A stretch of 57,619 nt of DNA from Deltaproteobacteria bacterium UBA6106 (GTDB lineage Bacteria; Desulfobacterota; Syntrophorhabdia; Syntrophorhabdales; Syntrophorhabdaceae). The stretch lies in contig DIWM01000028.1 of NCBI GenBank assembly GCA_002428485.1, positions 1 to 57,619 of the forward strand, in the 5' to 3' direction. Shown piece after piece: positions 24,321 through 32,395 of this stretch. The translations under genes were made by a program, and so were the position numbers. Position 1 is the stretch's first letter. The number at the start of each line of letters is the position of its first letter. Under the pieces are notes generated by a model that had not been told where the DNA came from, did no database searches, and was given only the letters and a program-made list of their open reading frames with translations.

Positions 24321-26957
24321 TCACTTTATCGGCAGCTCCACCCTTACCTTTGTCCCTTTCTTTGGCGTGCCTTTGATGCTGAACCTGCCATTGAGACTCA
24401 TAATCCTCTCCCTCATGCCCAGTATACCCAGTGAAAGCGGGTTTCTTATCTGTTCCGTTGTAATGCCTTTGCCGTTGTCCTCTATCTCGAGAACAAGGCT
24501 TTCTCCCTCGCCGGTAAATGTAATCTTCACCTTTGTGGCGTCGGCATATCGTGATATGTTGGTCAGACACTCCTGGGATATGCGGAACAGCACCGTAGAG
24601 TAGTCTGCGGGTATTGTTGCCTCTGCTACGTCTGACTGGAGCATACAGATGATGCCCGTTTTCTCCTGGAATCTCTTCAACTGCCAGTTGATCGCGGTCA
24701 CAGGTCCCAGGTCGTCAAGGATGCCGGGCCGCAGACTGAGGGAAAGCTCACGGGTTGTCGCGATCGTGGATTCGGTCAACGTAAGGAGGGAATCGATCTT
24801 CGCCTGTATGGGATCTGCCGGTTTCACTATATCAGCGAGTTTTTTCTTGAGCCAGGAGATGTCTATCTTGATGCCTGTCAGTGACTGGCCAAGCTCATCG
24901 TGGATCTCCCGTGCAATTCGCATTCCCTCTTCTTCCCGGACATTCTGGAGATAAGCGCTAAGGGCCCGGAGCTCTTCTCGTGATCTTTTTATCGCCTCAT
25001 TGGCCCTCCTTGCCTCCGTCACATCAATACAGGTCCCGAGTACAGCAGGTTTCCCTGCATACACTACATACGAACAAAAGATCTCGAGGAAACGTATCTC
25101 ACCATCCTTCCTTCTGATCCTTATGGAGAATTGGTCAGACTTTTGCTCTCCTGAGAGGCGCTGCAGAATCTTATCCTTTAGAAACTCTCTCTCTTCCTCA
25201 ACAACAAGATCCATGAGACATAATTTATCAACTAACTCATCCCTGGTATACCCGTAAAGGCTACAGAATATGGGGTTTACATACTTGAACAATCCATCCT
25301 GGATAAGGTAGATACCCGCAATGTTCTTTTCAGTGAGGATTCTATAGTGCTCTTCTTTCTCCCGCAGCGCCTCTTCGATTAATCTCCTATCGGTAATATC
25401 CTGGGCTGTTCCAAAAACGCTTACAATTCTGCCTTCGCTGTCCTTTTTTGGATATCCTATCGCGTGCATCCACCGGATAGTTTTATCTGGACGAAGTATC
25501 CGGAACACAATATCGAAGGGGGTTCCTTCAACAATTGTTGTTGTCATTGCATTGTTAAGGATGTCCCAGTCATCGGTGTGGATAACCTTCTGGTGCGCTT
25601 CGAAGGAAGGTTCGCCCTCTTCAGGGTCAAGACTGAATATGTGGAAGATTTCCTCAGACCATGTGGTTGTCATGGTGGACGTATCGAGTTCCCAGTGGCC
25701 GATATGTGCCGCCGCTTGAGCTTCTCTGAGGAGGGCCTCGCTCTTTGCCAGCACCTCCTCCGCCCGCTTATGCTCGGTGATGTCCTCAATTGTGCCCTCG
25801 TAATGTGTTATATTGCCTTGTTCATCCTTTACAATATGGGCATTGATTGAAACCCAGAATGTCTCTCCATTTTTTTTGCAAATTTGTGTCTCGAACTTTT
25901 CCACCACCCCTTCCCTGGAGAGGATTCCTTTAAAGGTTTTTCTATCTTCAGGATTAACGTATGATTGAGTCTCAAGGTCAACTATATTATTGATTAATTC
26001 TTCCGGTCTGTCATACCCATACATCCGGGCAAGGGCAGGATTAGCGCTTAGAATGCGTCCTTCGGGTGTGGTCTGATAGATCCCGAGAATTGCATCATTG
26101 AAGATGTTGCGGTATTTTTCTCCACTCTCCAGTAATTTTATCTCTGTCAGTTTGCGTTCGGTGATATCCTCGTGCGCAACAACAACACGGATGGGTCCAG
26201 GACCGGAAAACCTTGCCGCCCTACCTGTAAACCAGCGTTTCTTGTCGGGTGAATGACAGGGATAATCAAGTGAAAACATTTCTCTTTTGCCGCTTATGAC
26301 GGACCGAATGCCTGCGGCAAACATAGCGGCCATTTCGGAATCTTCGCCCTGCGCCATATCGCACACAGATAGATAGTTGGCGCCTTCGTTGACATTGACA
26401 AAAACCGGGGGATTATCTTCTGCAAATTTCCGCCAGCTATGGTTTACGGCAATAATGATTCCCTTTTCATCAAGGACAGCAACATGTGCGGTAAGCGCAT
26501 TGATTGTGGAAATCGTGAAACGCTGTGATTCCCGAAGTTCTTCCTCCAATTTTTTATGTTCGGTTAGATCGTGTATGATCACGCTGGTTCTCAGTTGCCC
26601 GTCCTGGTCCGTGAATATGACAGAACTCAATTCGCAGGGAAACTTCTGACCATCGGATCGCAGACATGTGAGTTCTCCTTTGAATCGTCCTGTCCGTTCC
26701 CTTTCTTCCAGCGCAGCAGGCAGTCGTGGATCAGTTAGGTCGATCACGCCGTTTCTGCCAAGGGAGCAAATCTCGGCCTCAGTACGTTGAAGCATCCGGC
26801 ACGCGGCAGGGTTTGCATAATATATGCTTCCATCAGGGGCTGTCAATAAGATCGCATCTGCGCTGTGTTCGAAAAGTAAACGGTAATACATTTCGCCCGG
26901 CTTTAACGCCTCTCCGGCTTGTTTGTGTACGGATTTTTTATGCCTGCCAGTCTTCAT
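24321..26957 (-). CDS. Multi-PAS sensor histidine kinase, NarX/DegS type
   Basis: An 878-residue soluble kinase. Five PAS domains run in tandem (about 20-140, 145-265, 270-395, 400-520 and 523-645). They are followed by a HisKA_3 helix pair with phospho-acceptor His in REIHDELGQSLTG and a HATPase with DNGKGIT and LGILGMRERI. HisKA_3 kinases pair with LuxR-type regulators such as the one at 22974. No membrane helix is seen, so the signals are intracellular, perhaps redox or small molecules. PAS3 is nearly the same module as in the HD-GYP proteins at 6343 and 8882. The ATG is preceded by GGGGGA. Confidence 0.94.
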   Translation of the reverse strand: MKTGRHKKSVHKQAGEALKPGEMYYRLLFEHSADAILLTAPDGSIYYANPAACRMLQRTEAEICSLGRNGVIDLTDPRLPAALEERERTGRFKGELTCLRSDGQKFPCELSSVIFTDQDGQLRTSVIIHDLTEHKKLEEELRESQRFTISTINALTAHVAVLDEKGIIIAVNHSWRKFAEDNPPVFVNVNEGANYLSVCDMAQGEDSEMAAMFAAGIRSVISGKREMFSLDYPCHSPDKKRWFTGRAARFSGPGPIRVVVAHEDITERKLTEIKLLESGEKYRNIFNDAILGIYQTTPEGRILSANPALARMYGYDRPEELINNIVDLETQSYVNPEDRKTFKGILSREGVVEKFETQICKKNGETFWVSINAHIVKDEQGNITHYEGTIEDITEHKRAEEVLAKSEALLREAQAAAHIGHWELDTSTMTTTWSEEIFHIFSLDPEEGEPSFEAHQKVIHTDDWDILNNAMTTTIVEGTPFDIVFRILRPDKTIRWMHAIGYPKKDSEGRIVSVFGTAQDITDRRLIEEALREKEEHYRILTEKNIAGIYLIQDGLFKYVNPIFCSLYGYTRDELVDKLCLMDLVVEEEREFLKDKILQRLSGEQKSDQFSIRIRRKDGEIRFLEIFCSYVVYAGKPAVLGTCIDVTEARRANEAIKRSREELRALSAYLQNVREEEGMRIAREIHDELGQSLTGIKIDISWLKKKLADIVKPADPIQAKIDSLLTLTESTIATTRELSLSLRPGILDDLGPVTAINWQLKRFQEKTGIICMLQSDVAEATIPADYSTVLFRISQECLTNISRYADATKVKITFTGEGESLVLEIEDNGKGITTEQIRNPLSLGILGMRERIMSLNGRFSIKGTPKKGTKVRVELPIK

Positions 26958-27038
26958 TCCCCCATATTCCCCTTTGATTTAACTATCGGAGTTTACAGCT
27001 AATTATGCATATATATTGAAGAATAGCACAACTGACGG

Positions 27039-28184
27039 TTATTGCAAGCGGTTATTATTCGTAATTCGGCTCAGCGGCATGGCGACAATCTTGTCTGCAA
27101 GGCTGTATTGTTCATCTCCCGGATAAACTACCCATAATCTTGCAAGATTGAGGTCATTTATGGCGACGCTCATTGACTTTGTCGTGCGTGGCGCATCGAT
27201 GTATTTGAATTCTATCCCCCAGTTTTTCCCTCCGCTCTGCCAGAAAAGGTCCAGTTCAGCCCCTGCATGGGTACTCCAGAAATATAACGAATGTTCTTCT
27301 TTGCCAAGAACCCGGGAGGTATGTTCAAGGGCAAACCCCTCCCATGAAGCGCCAAGTTTGTTATGTGAGTGTAGCTGCTGCGGGGTATCTATCGACATCA
27401 ACGAGTGGAACAACCCGGAGTCCCGTAAATATATTTTTGGTCTCTTGACAAGTCTTTTTCCGATATTCACATGCCATGGCTGAAGCACCCTTATCATATA
27501 GGTTCCTTCCAGAATATCGCAGTATCTGCGAACCGTCATATCAGAGATACCGAAGGAGCGTCCCAGTTCAGCATAGTTTATTATACTACCGTGATAATGA
27601 CTTAACATTGTCCAGAATCTCCTCATCATCCTTGAGGGAATTTGAATCCCCAGTTGAGGTATATCTCTTTCCAAAAATGTAGAAATATAGTTCTCACGCC
27701 AAAGGCAGCTTTCCTCATCCGATTTAGCCAGACATGACCTTGGTAATCCTCCACGGAGCCACAATCTTTCCATGTTATTTAATCCAACATCTTCCGGCCT
27801 GAAACCGCCAAGCTGATAGTAAGCGATTCTTCCTGCAAGCGATTCAGAACTCTGCTGCAAAAGATTTCTTGAAGCACTTCCCAGGATAATATATTTTTGA
27901 TCCTGTTTTTTATCGACAAGATAGCGCAATAACGGAAATAACTCCGGCATTCTTTGGATCTCATCCATTACTATAGTCCCCTTCAGGCCCTCAAGGGCCA
28001 GTTGGGGTTGTTCAAGGCGGGCAATATCGCGAGGATTTTCAAGATCAAAATAATGTTTGTACGGTAATTTCCTGACAAGGGTTGTCTTTCCACATTGGCG
28101 TGCCCCGAGCACTGCCACAACAGGAAATGATCGGATGAGCTTTTGTATCTCTTTGAAATCTTTTTTCCTTTCTATGAGAACCAT
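27039..28184 (-). CDS. AAA ATPase with DUF4143 C-terminal domain
   Basis: A 381-residue protein of the widespread AAA_14/DUF4143 family. The Walker A is GARQCGKTTLV, Walker B is GTIVMDEIQRMPEL, a sensor asparagine-type strand follows (ILGSASRNLL), and a winged-helix segment and nuclease-like C-terminal region contain GAELDLFW and GIEFKYIDAP. The cellular role of the family is not established; its members are patchily distributed and behave like mobile cargo. A consensus promoter upstream places the transcript start on the ATG. A 53-bp copy of the galT 3' end lies 102 bp upstream. Confidence 0.9.
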   Translation of the reverse strand: MVLIERKKDFKEIQKLIRSFPVVAVLGARQCGKTTLVRKLPYKHYFDLENPRDIARLEQPQLALEGLKGTIVMDEIQRMPELFPLLRYLVDKKQDQKYIILGSASRNLLQQSSESLAGRIAYYQLGGFRPEDVGLNNMERLWLRGGLPRSCLAKSDEESCLWRENYISTFLERDIPQLGIQIPSRMMRRFWTMLSHYHGSIINYAELGRSFGISDMTVRRYCDILEGTYMIRVLQPWHVNIGKRLVKRPKIYLRDSGLFHSLMSIDTPQQLHSHNKLGASWEGFALEHTSRVLGKEEHSLYFWSTHAGAELDLFWQSGGKNWGIEFKYIDAPRTTKSMSVAINDLNLARLWVVYPGDEQYSLADKIVAMPLSRITNNNRLQ

Positions 28185-28190
28185 GCCTGT

Positions 28191-28218
28191 AGTATATCAT
28201 TATTCCTTGAAATGTCAA
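28191..28218 (-). promoter_or_regulatory. Promoter of the first AAA/DUF4143 gene
   Basis: On the minus strand TTGACA (28218-28213), 16-bp spacer and TATACT (28196-28191) with a TG extension (TGATATACT). The predicted start coincides with the ATG at 28184, implying a leaderless transcript. Confidence 0.65.
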
Positions 28219-28239
28219 ATAAATAATATGATATTTCAA
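28207..28239. promoter_or_regulatory. Inverted repeat overlapping the -35 box
   Basis: TTGAAATGTCA and TGATATTTCAA, 10 of 11 positions complementary, separated by 11 bp. The left arm includes the -35 hexamer of the ATPase promoter, as expected for a repressor operator. Confidence 0.5.
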
Positions 28240-28285
28240 GTATAATTTGGGTAAGCAAAAGGGATCTTGCTGTATCCTGATGTCC

Positions 28286-28338
28286 CTCAGGAACCCGGCG
28301 CTTTTTTCCGGCATGGCGGTGTTGATAAGCACGCCTGT
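28286..28338 (-). pseudogene. Partial copy of the galT 3' end
   Basis: This 53-bp stretch matches 31216-31268 at about 47 of 53 positions, in the same orientation. It encodes INTAMPEKSAGFLR, against INTAMPEKSAEFLR in intact GalT. No other part of galT is recognisable here. It is either a remnant of a duplicated galT or one of two direct repeats left by insertion of the intervening genes. Confidence 0.8.
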
Positions 28339-28356
28339 TATGTAACACATTATTGG

Positions 28357-28384
28357 TTGCATATCATGTAATATATGCTATAAT
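28357..28384 (+). promoter_or_regulatory. Extended -10 promoter of hicA
   Basis: TTGCAT (28357-28362), 16-bp spacer, TGC then TATAAT (28379-28384). The predicted start near 28391 is one base before the GTG at 28392. Confidence 0.65.
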
Positions 28385-28391
28385 GAAAATT

Positions 28392-28652
28392 GTGAGCAAA
28401 GCCGATAAGCTTCTGAAGCGGTTTTTATCTAAGCCAACGGATTTTACTTACAGCGAGTTAAAACGATTTTTATCGTCATACGGATATGAGGAGGCAAAAA
28501 CGGGCAATTCGTCAGGATCGAGGGTTGCATTCATAAATTACAGGACACGGCATATTATCAGGCTGCACAAGCCACACCCTCATCCCGAGCTTAAACAGTA
28601 CCAGCTTGATGATGTTCTTGAAGAACTCAAAAAACAGGGGATAGTGCAATGA
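28392..28652 (+). CDS. hicA: HicA-family toxin
   Basis: An 86-residue mRNA interferase-type protein: SKADKLLKRFLSKPTDF, YSELKRFLSSYGYEE, GNSSGSRVAFINY, and the catalytic-strand His of HIIRLHKPHPHPELK. It belongs to the longer HicA variants with a terminal helix (LDDVLEELKKQG). The GTG is chosen because the promoter places the transcript start beside it and the ATG at 28383 lies in the -10 box. It overlaps hicB by four bases (ATGA). Confidence 0.88.
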   Translation: MSKADKLLKRFLSKPTDFTYSELKRFLSSYGYEEAKTGNSSGSRVAFINYRTRHIIRLHKPHPHPELKQYQLDDVLEELKKQGIVQ

Positions 28653-28981
28653 AAGATATTTTGACTTACAAAGGATTCATTGGCTCGGTGCATTATGGCG
28701 CTGTTGATGAGGTATTTCATGGCAGGATTGAAGGAGTAAATGATCTCGTCACCTTTGAAGGTAAAAGCGTACAGGAATTGAAAAAGGCCTTTACGGGGGC
28801 CGTGGAAGACTATATTCTTCTCTGCAAGGAAGCAGGGAAAGAACCGTTAAAATCATGCAAGGGCAGTTTTAACGTACGTATCCCGCCGGACCTGCATATG
28901 AAGGCGCTTGAGAAGGCTACCACAAAAGGGATATCGCTGAATCATTTCATCAAAAGGGCTATCGAGAAAGAACTGACGTAA
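28649..28981 (+). CDS. hicB: HicB-family antitoxin
   Basis: A 110-residue antitoxin with the partial RNase H-like N-terminal fold (GRIEGVNDLVTFEGKSVQEL, FTGAVEDYI) and a C-terminal ribbon-helix-helix DNA-binding segment (SFNVRIPPDLHMKALEKAT, LNHFIKRAIEK). It neutralises HicA and probably represses the promoter at 28357. The ATG overlaps the hicA stop. A weak hairpin and T-run follow the stop codon but are too short to call as a terminator. Confidence 0.92.
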   Translation: MKDILTYKGFIGSVHYGAVDEVFHGRIEGVNDLVTFEGKSVQELKKAFTGAVEDYILLCKEAGKEPLKSCKGSFNVRIPPDLHMKALEKATTKGISLNHFIKRAIEKELT

Positions 28982-29114
28982 AACCCCTTTTCCGCTTCGG
29001 TTTTTTCACCCACATTCTTACACTCTTGCTCTTCGTTTTTTTACTCACACACTCTCTTGCCTGTTTGCCGGGGATAATTTTGTGATCATTATTTGATACT
29101 CAGGTGAATGTTCC

Positions 29115-29696
29115 TTAAACTTTAATTCTCTTAAGGGCTTTTGCCGCACGCAGCCGAACATCCCTGTCTCTGTCCTCTAATGCCCTTGCGAGCATTTCCG
29201 GCACACTAAAGTCTCCTATTTTTTCAAGGACGCCTATTATGTAAAGCTTAACAGGGGTATTTCCCTGCTTTAACGCTTCTGAAAAGTATCGCAGATATCT
29301 TTTTGACGTATCTTTTCTTGAAACCCAGTTGATGTCTATCTTATCTAATATCTCTGACACGGTTTTAAGAACATCCTCTTCATCATCCCATAACGAAAGG
29401 ATCAATGGCTCTACCGCAGGCTCACCGATTTCACACAGCGCTTTCGCTGCCGATTCCCGGATGTCCGGGTCTTTGTCGCCCAGCAATCTCAGCAATGGCT
29501 CTACCGCAGGCTCACCGATTTCACACAGCGCTTTCGCTGCCGATTCCCGGATGTCCGGGTCTTTGTCCTTCAGCCCTTGAACCAAAGGTTCTACTTTAAG
29601 GGCTTCACCAATTTCAACCAAAGCACCGGCTGCCGATTCCCGGACGTTCGATTCTCTGTCTTTCAATCTTTTAAGCAACTTTTCTAAATCATCCAT
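29115..29696 (-). CDS. HEAT-repeat protein
   Basis: A 193-residue protein made of 30-31-residue helical repeats of the PBS-lyase HEAT type: LVEIGEALKVEPLVQGL, then two nearly identical repeats (DIRESAAKALCEIGEPAVEPL) and degenerate C-terminal ones ending VRLRAAKALKRIKV. It has no signal peptide or catalytic motif, so it is probably a protein-interaction scaffold. At DNA level two repeats are identical over 75 bp, indicating recent expansion. It lies between hicAB and the second ATPase inside the galT-bracketed block. The partner is unknown. Confidence 0.9.
   Translation of the reverse strand: MDDLEKLLKRLKDRESNVRESAAGALVEIGEALKVEPLVQGLKDKDPDIRESAAKALCEIGEPAVEPLLRLLGDKDPDIRESAAKALCEIGEPAVEPLILSLWDDEEDVLKTVSEILDKIDINWVSRKDTSKRYLRYFSEALKQGNTPVKLYIIGVLEKIGDFSVPEMLARALEDRDRDVRLRAAKALKRIKV
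29403..29567. repeat. 90-bp tandem repeat within the HEAT gene
   Basis: Positions 29403-29477 and 29493-29567 are identical over 75 bp with a 90-bp period, exactly one HEAT unit of 30 residues. Confidence 0.9.
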
Positions 29697-29834
29697 TGTC
29701 TATCCCTTTTTTGTCTTCTTTATCTGATTATAACATACTTTCATCCCTATCGTAACGAAGGAATCTCAAAGAACAGGATCGCCGCGTCGTTTCATTCGTT
29801 GCAATGACAATGGAAAGAAACGTCGCAGAAGTGA

Positions 29835-31106
29835 TCACTGGAATATAAGATACTGTTCTGAGAATAGAAGAAATTTCCAGAGCGGCACCACATCGATAAC
29901 TGCCTTATCAAGCGTTTGATGTGCTTCAATGTTCTTTGAAATTACGAGAACCTTGCGGGTTTTCGGGAACCTTCTCAGAAAAAGTTTTATTCCGGAAAAC
30001 CTTTTATCCGTTAAATCTATGGTTGACATATACTTGACTTCAATGGGCAATGGGCTGCCCTGTTTTCCTGCCACAAAATCAACCTCTCGTTCGCTTTCTG
30101 CAAAATATCCACAGTGGGCCTTCTTCCTCTGCATCTCCATGTATACGGCATTCTCTGCTTTCATGCCAATATCGGACGTACCGGTAAGTAAGGTTTTGAT
30201 GCCCGTATCCCAGAAGTATATCTTTTTCTGAGCGTATATCCTTTCAGTATTGGACATGGTCCATTTGTCCATGCTGCTCACGAGAAAAGCGGAATCCAGA
30301 TAGTATATGTAATCTTTTACAGTATCAACTGCAAGACCGAGGACGTTACTGAGCTTGTTGAAGCTTATTCTCGACCCCACAGACGATGCAATAAGCCTTA
30401 AAAGATCTTTTAGAACTGCCGCCCGTTTGATCGGGTAGAGCCTTATCAGGTCCCGCATGAGTATATCATCAAGGAGATTAGCCATGTATTCGCTCGATGG
30501 GTTAAGTACATGCTCGGGATATCCTCCGATAAGAAGGTAGTCTTCGGCAAGTTTTTCAAGCTTGTAGTCTTCTGACAGGGCCGGCTTCTCTCCGTGGAAC
30601 AAAATAAATTCATGAAAACTTAACGGATAGACTGTTGCCACGATCTGCCTGCCTGTAAGCCTCCCTCCCTGCGACTTTATGAGCGATGATGTTGATCCTG
30701 TGCAGAATATTTTCAGGTTCTCTATATCATAAAGAGATTTCAGTTCAAGCTCCCACTTCGGGCTTTCCTGTACCTCGTCAAAAAAAAGGTAAAGCTTCTT
30801 TTTACGATCATGCATGAACATCCTTCTCATATTCTTTACGTGTTCTGAAATGGGCGTACCCGATAAGGAAGGATGGTCAAGGGCGGCATAGAATATATCC
30901 TTCCGGGAAACTCCCTGTTGCAATAGTTCTTTTATGAATTGCTTAAGGAGCGTTGTCTTGCCTGCACGCCTGCTGCCTATGAGAATCTCGATCTGCTTTC
31001 TTTTTTGAAACATGGGCAGAAGGGATGTATAGTCTTTTCGATCAATACCGGTCTCCGAAACCATCCCCTCCCACCAGGGGTTCATGGCATAATAAAGGGT
31101 ATCCAT
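29835..31106 (-). CDS. Second AAA ATPase with DUF4143 domain
   Basis: A 423-residue AAA_14/DUF4143 protein with Walker A GSRRAGKTTLLKQ, Walker B LYLFFDEVQESPKW, sensor CTGSTSSLI, and a C-terminal nuclease-like region (EREVDFVAGKQ, PIEVKYMST). It is only distantly similar to the ATPase at 27039, so the two are not a recent duplication. Both lie immediately 3' to a galT end. A TTGACA promoter places its transcript start next to the ATG. The 3' gap (29697-29834) before the HEAT gene has no recognisable gene. Confidence 0.9.
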   Translation of the reverse strand: MDTLYYAMNPWWEGMVSETGIDRKDYTSLLPMFQKRKQIEILIGSRRAGKTTLLKQFIKELLQQGVSRKDIFYAALDHPSLSGTPISEHVKNMRRMFMHDRKKKLYLFFDEVQESPKWELELKSLYDIENLKIFCTGSTSSLIKSQGGRLTGRQIVATVYPLSFHEFILFHGEKPALSEDYKLEKLAEDYLLIGGYPEHVLNPSSEYMANLLDDILMRDLIRLYPIKRAAVLKDLLRLIASSVGSRISFNKLSNVLGLAVDTVKDYIYYLDSAFLVSSMDKWTMSNTERIYAQKKIYFWDTGIKTLLTGTSDIGMKAENAVYMEMQRKKAHCGYFAESEREVDFVAGKQGSPLPIEVKYMSTIDLTDKRFSGIKLFLRRFPKTRKVLVISKNIEAHQTLDKAVIDVVPLWKFLLFSEQYLIFQ

Positions 31107-31113
31107 AAATTTA

Positions 31114-31142
31114 ATTTTGTTTTAAATCGAAATAAATGTCAA
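31114..31142 (-). promoter_or_regulatory. Promoter of the second AAA/DUF4143 gene
   Basis: On the minus strand TTGACA (31142-31137), 17-bp spacer and CAAAAT (31119-31114). The predicted start is about 31107, one base from the ATG. The -10 box is weak. Confidence 0.5.
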
Positions 31143-31196
31143 GAACTTTCGATCATGGTCGAAATTATTGCCATTGATATTTTAGTATTAAGGATC

Positions 31197-32201
31197 TCAC
31201 GGGAGCTTTACGTTTCTCAGGAATTCGGCGCTTTTTTCCGGCATGGCGGTGTTTATGAACATGCCTGTGCCGAGCTCGAAGCCGGCAGCCTGGGATACGC
31301 GGGGAACGATCGCGATATACCAGTGGAAGAACTTTGAGTCGGCCCCTCTCGGAGAGAGGGAGCGCACCGCATAATTGAAATCGGGATTCTCAAGCCCAAC
31401 GTACAGCCTGAGGAGGACATCCTTAAGTATATATGCGAGGTCAGACATCTCCTTGTCCGATATAAGGCCGTAGCACGCCTCGTGCCTTCTGGGGAATATC
31501 CAGAGATGGAACGGTGATAGGGCCGCGTAGGGCACAAAGGCGACAAATGAGTCGTTTTCACAGACTATCCTCTGCCCGTCGTCCAACTCTCCCTGCAGAT
31601 AGGAACAGTAGAGGCATTCGCCGAAATTGACGTAGTAATAGTTCCTGATCGCCTCACCGAGCCGCATCATGACCTGCCCCGGGAAGACCGGCGTCCCCAC
31701 GATCTGGGAGTGGGGATGCTCAAGGGACGTCCCTGCGCCTACACCGTGGTTCTTGAAGATGATCACGTGCTCCACCCTTTCGTCATTATAAAACGCAAGC
31801 TGGCGGTCCTTGTAGGCAAAGAGGACCTTCTCTATGTGGGACGGTGGCAGGAGCGCCGTTGTCTTGTTGTGTTCAGGCGTTTCTATAATGACCTCGTGGA
31901 GTCCAACACCGGAGATGTATTGCTTGAAGTCGGTTTTGTTTTTTACGATCTCACCGACCGGCGACAGTGCGGAGAACTTGTTCGGCACAGAGCGGACCAT
32001 CCAGTTTCCATGCCCGTCATTGATCCTGAAGGTCTCGTCGGGCGTCTGGTCCTCGTTTCCCGTACAGAAGGGACATGCAGGAACATAGGCCGGTACCTCT
32101 TTTACTTCCTTCTTGCGGCTAAAATCCTCGGGTCTTTTTGCCCGCTCGGTAGCAATGATGACCCAATCGCCTGTTATAATGTTTAATCGCACCTCAGGCA
32201 T
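31197..32201 (-). CDS. galT: Galactose-1-phosphate uridylyltransferase
   Basis: Transfers UMP between UDP-glucose and galactose-1-phosphate (Leloir pathway), or a related nucleotidyl transfer. The 334-residue protein has the catalytic histidine motif HPHSQIVGTP and a zinc-site CPFC near the N-terminus (ACPFCTGNEDQTP), plus RNDG-like FRINDGHGNWMVR. Length matches bacterial GalT. GGGGGA lies upstream of the ATG. It is divergent from the exopolysaccharide operon and could supply UDP-sugars to it. Its last 70 bp contain the direct repeat shared with 28286. Confidence 0.93.
   Translation of the reverse strand: MPEVRLNIITGDWVIIATERAKRPEDFSRKKEVKEVPAYVPACPFCTGNEDQTPDETFRINDGHGNWMVRSVPNKFSALSPVGEIVKNKTDFKQYISGVGLHEVIIETPEHNKTTALLPPSHIEKVLFAYKDRQLAFYNDERVEHVIIFKNHGVGAGTSLEHPHSQIVGTPVFPGQVMMRLGEAIRNYYYVNFGECLYCSYLQGELDDGQRIVCENDSFVAFVPYAALSPFHLWIFPRRHEACYGLISDKEMSDLAYILKDVLLRLYVGLENPDFNYAVRSLSPRGADSKFFHWYIAIVPRVSQAAGFELGTGMFINTAMPEKSAEFLRNVKLP
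31216..31268. repeat. Direct repeat in the galT 3' end
   Basis: Intact copy of the 53-bp sequence also found at 28286-28338. The two copies are in direct orientation and bracket about 2.9 kb containing hicA, hicB, the HEAT gene and the second ATPase gene. Confidence 0.75.
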
Positions 32202-32313
32202 ATATCCCCCTTTTTGAGAATTCCCTGCTTTTTTTCAATTTTATGACAAAAGGGACATATTCACAACAAGAAAAAGTGGGATAGAGTGTGTAATATATGA
32301 AAATGAAATAGGT

Positions 32314-32341
32314 TTGACAGGATTTGCAAGCGTGTTATAAT
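32314..32341 (+). promoter_or_regulatory. Promoter of the exopolysaccharide operon
   Basis: TTGACA (32314-32319), 16-bp spacer and TATAAT (32336-32341) with a TG extension. The transcript would start near 32348, giving a leader of about 48 bases before the first TPR gene. No riboswitch-like fold is apparent in the leader. Confidence 0.75.
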
Positions 32342-32395
32342 CTCTTAATAAAGCAGTGATTTAATAAATGATAATTTTGCGGGCTGACAGATAAC

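Noticed and set aside
24271..24570. Minus-strand frame ending in a heptamer-encoded peptide
   Set aside because: It is an out-of-frame shadow of the sensor kinase 3' end plus the repeat array.
28045..28362. Minus-strand frame whose N-terminal part resembles the GalT C-terminus
   Set aside because: Only the 53-bp galT copy is meaningful; the remainder is the antisense of the ATPase gene in another frame.
28980..29010. Short hairpin with T-run after hicB considered as a terminator
   Set aside because: The stem is only a few base pairs; too weak to list.
29697..29834. Gap between the HEAT gene and the second ATPase gene, with a short stretch like dispersed intergenic repeats
   Set aside because: No second copy in the window, no open frame and no clear fold, so nothing could be supported.
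32202..32395. c-di-GMP riboswitch in the leader of the polysaccharide operon
   Set aside because: The conserved riboswitch core was not found; only a promoter is supported.
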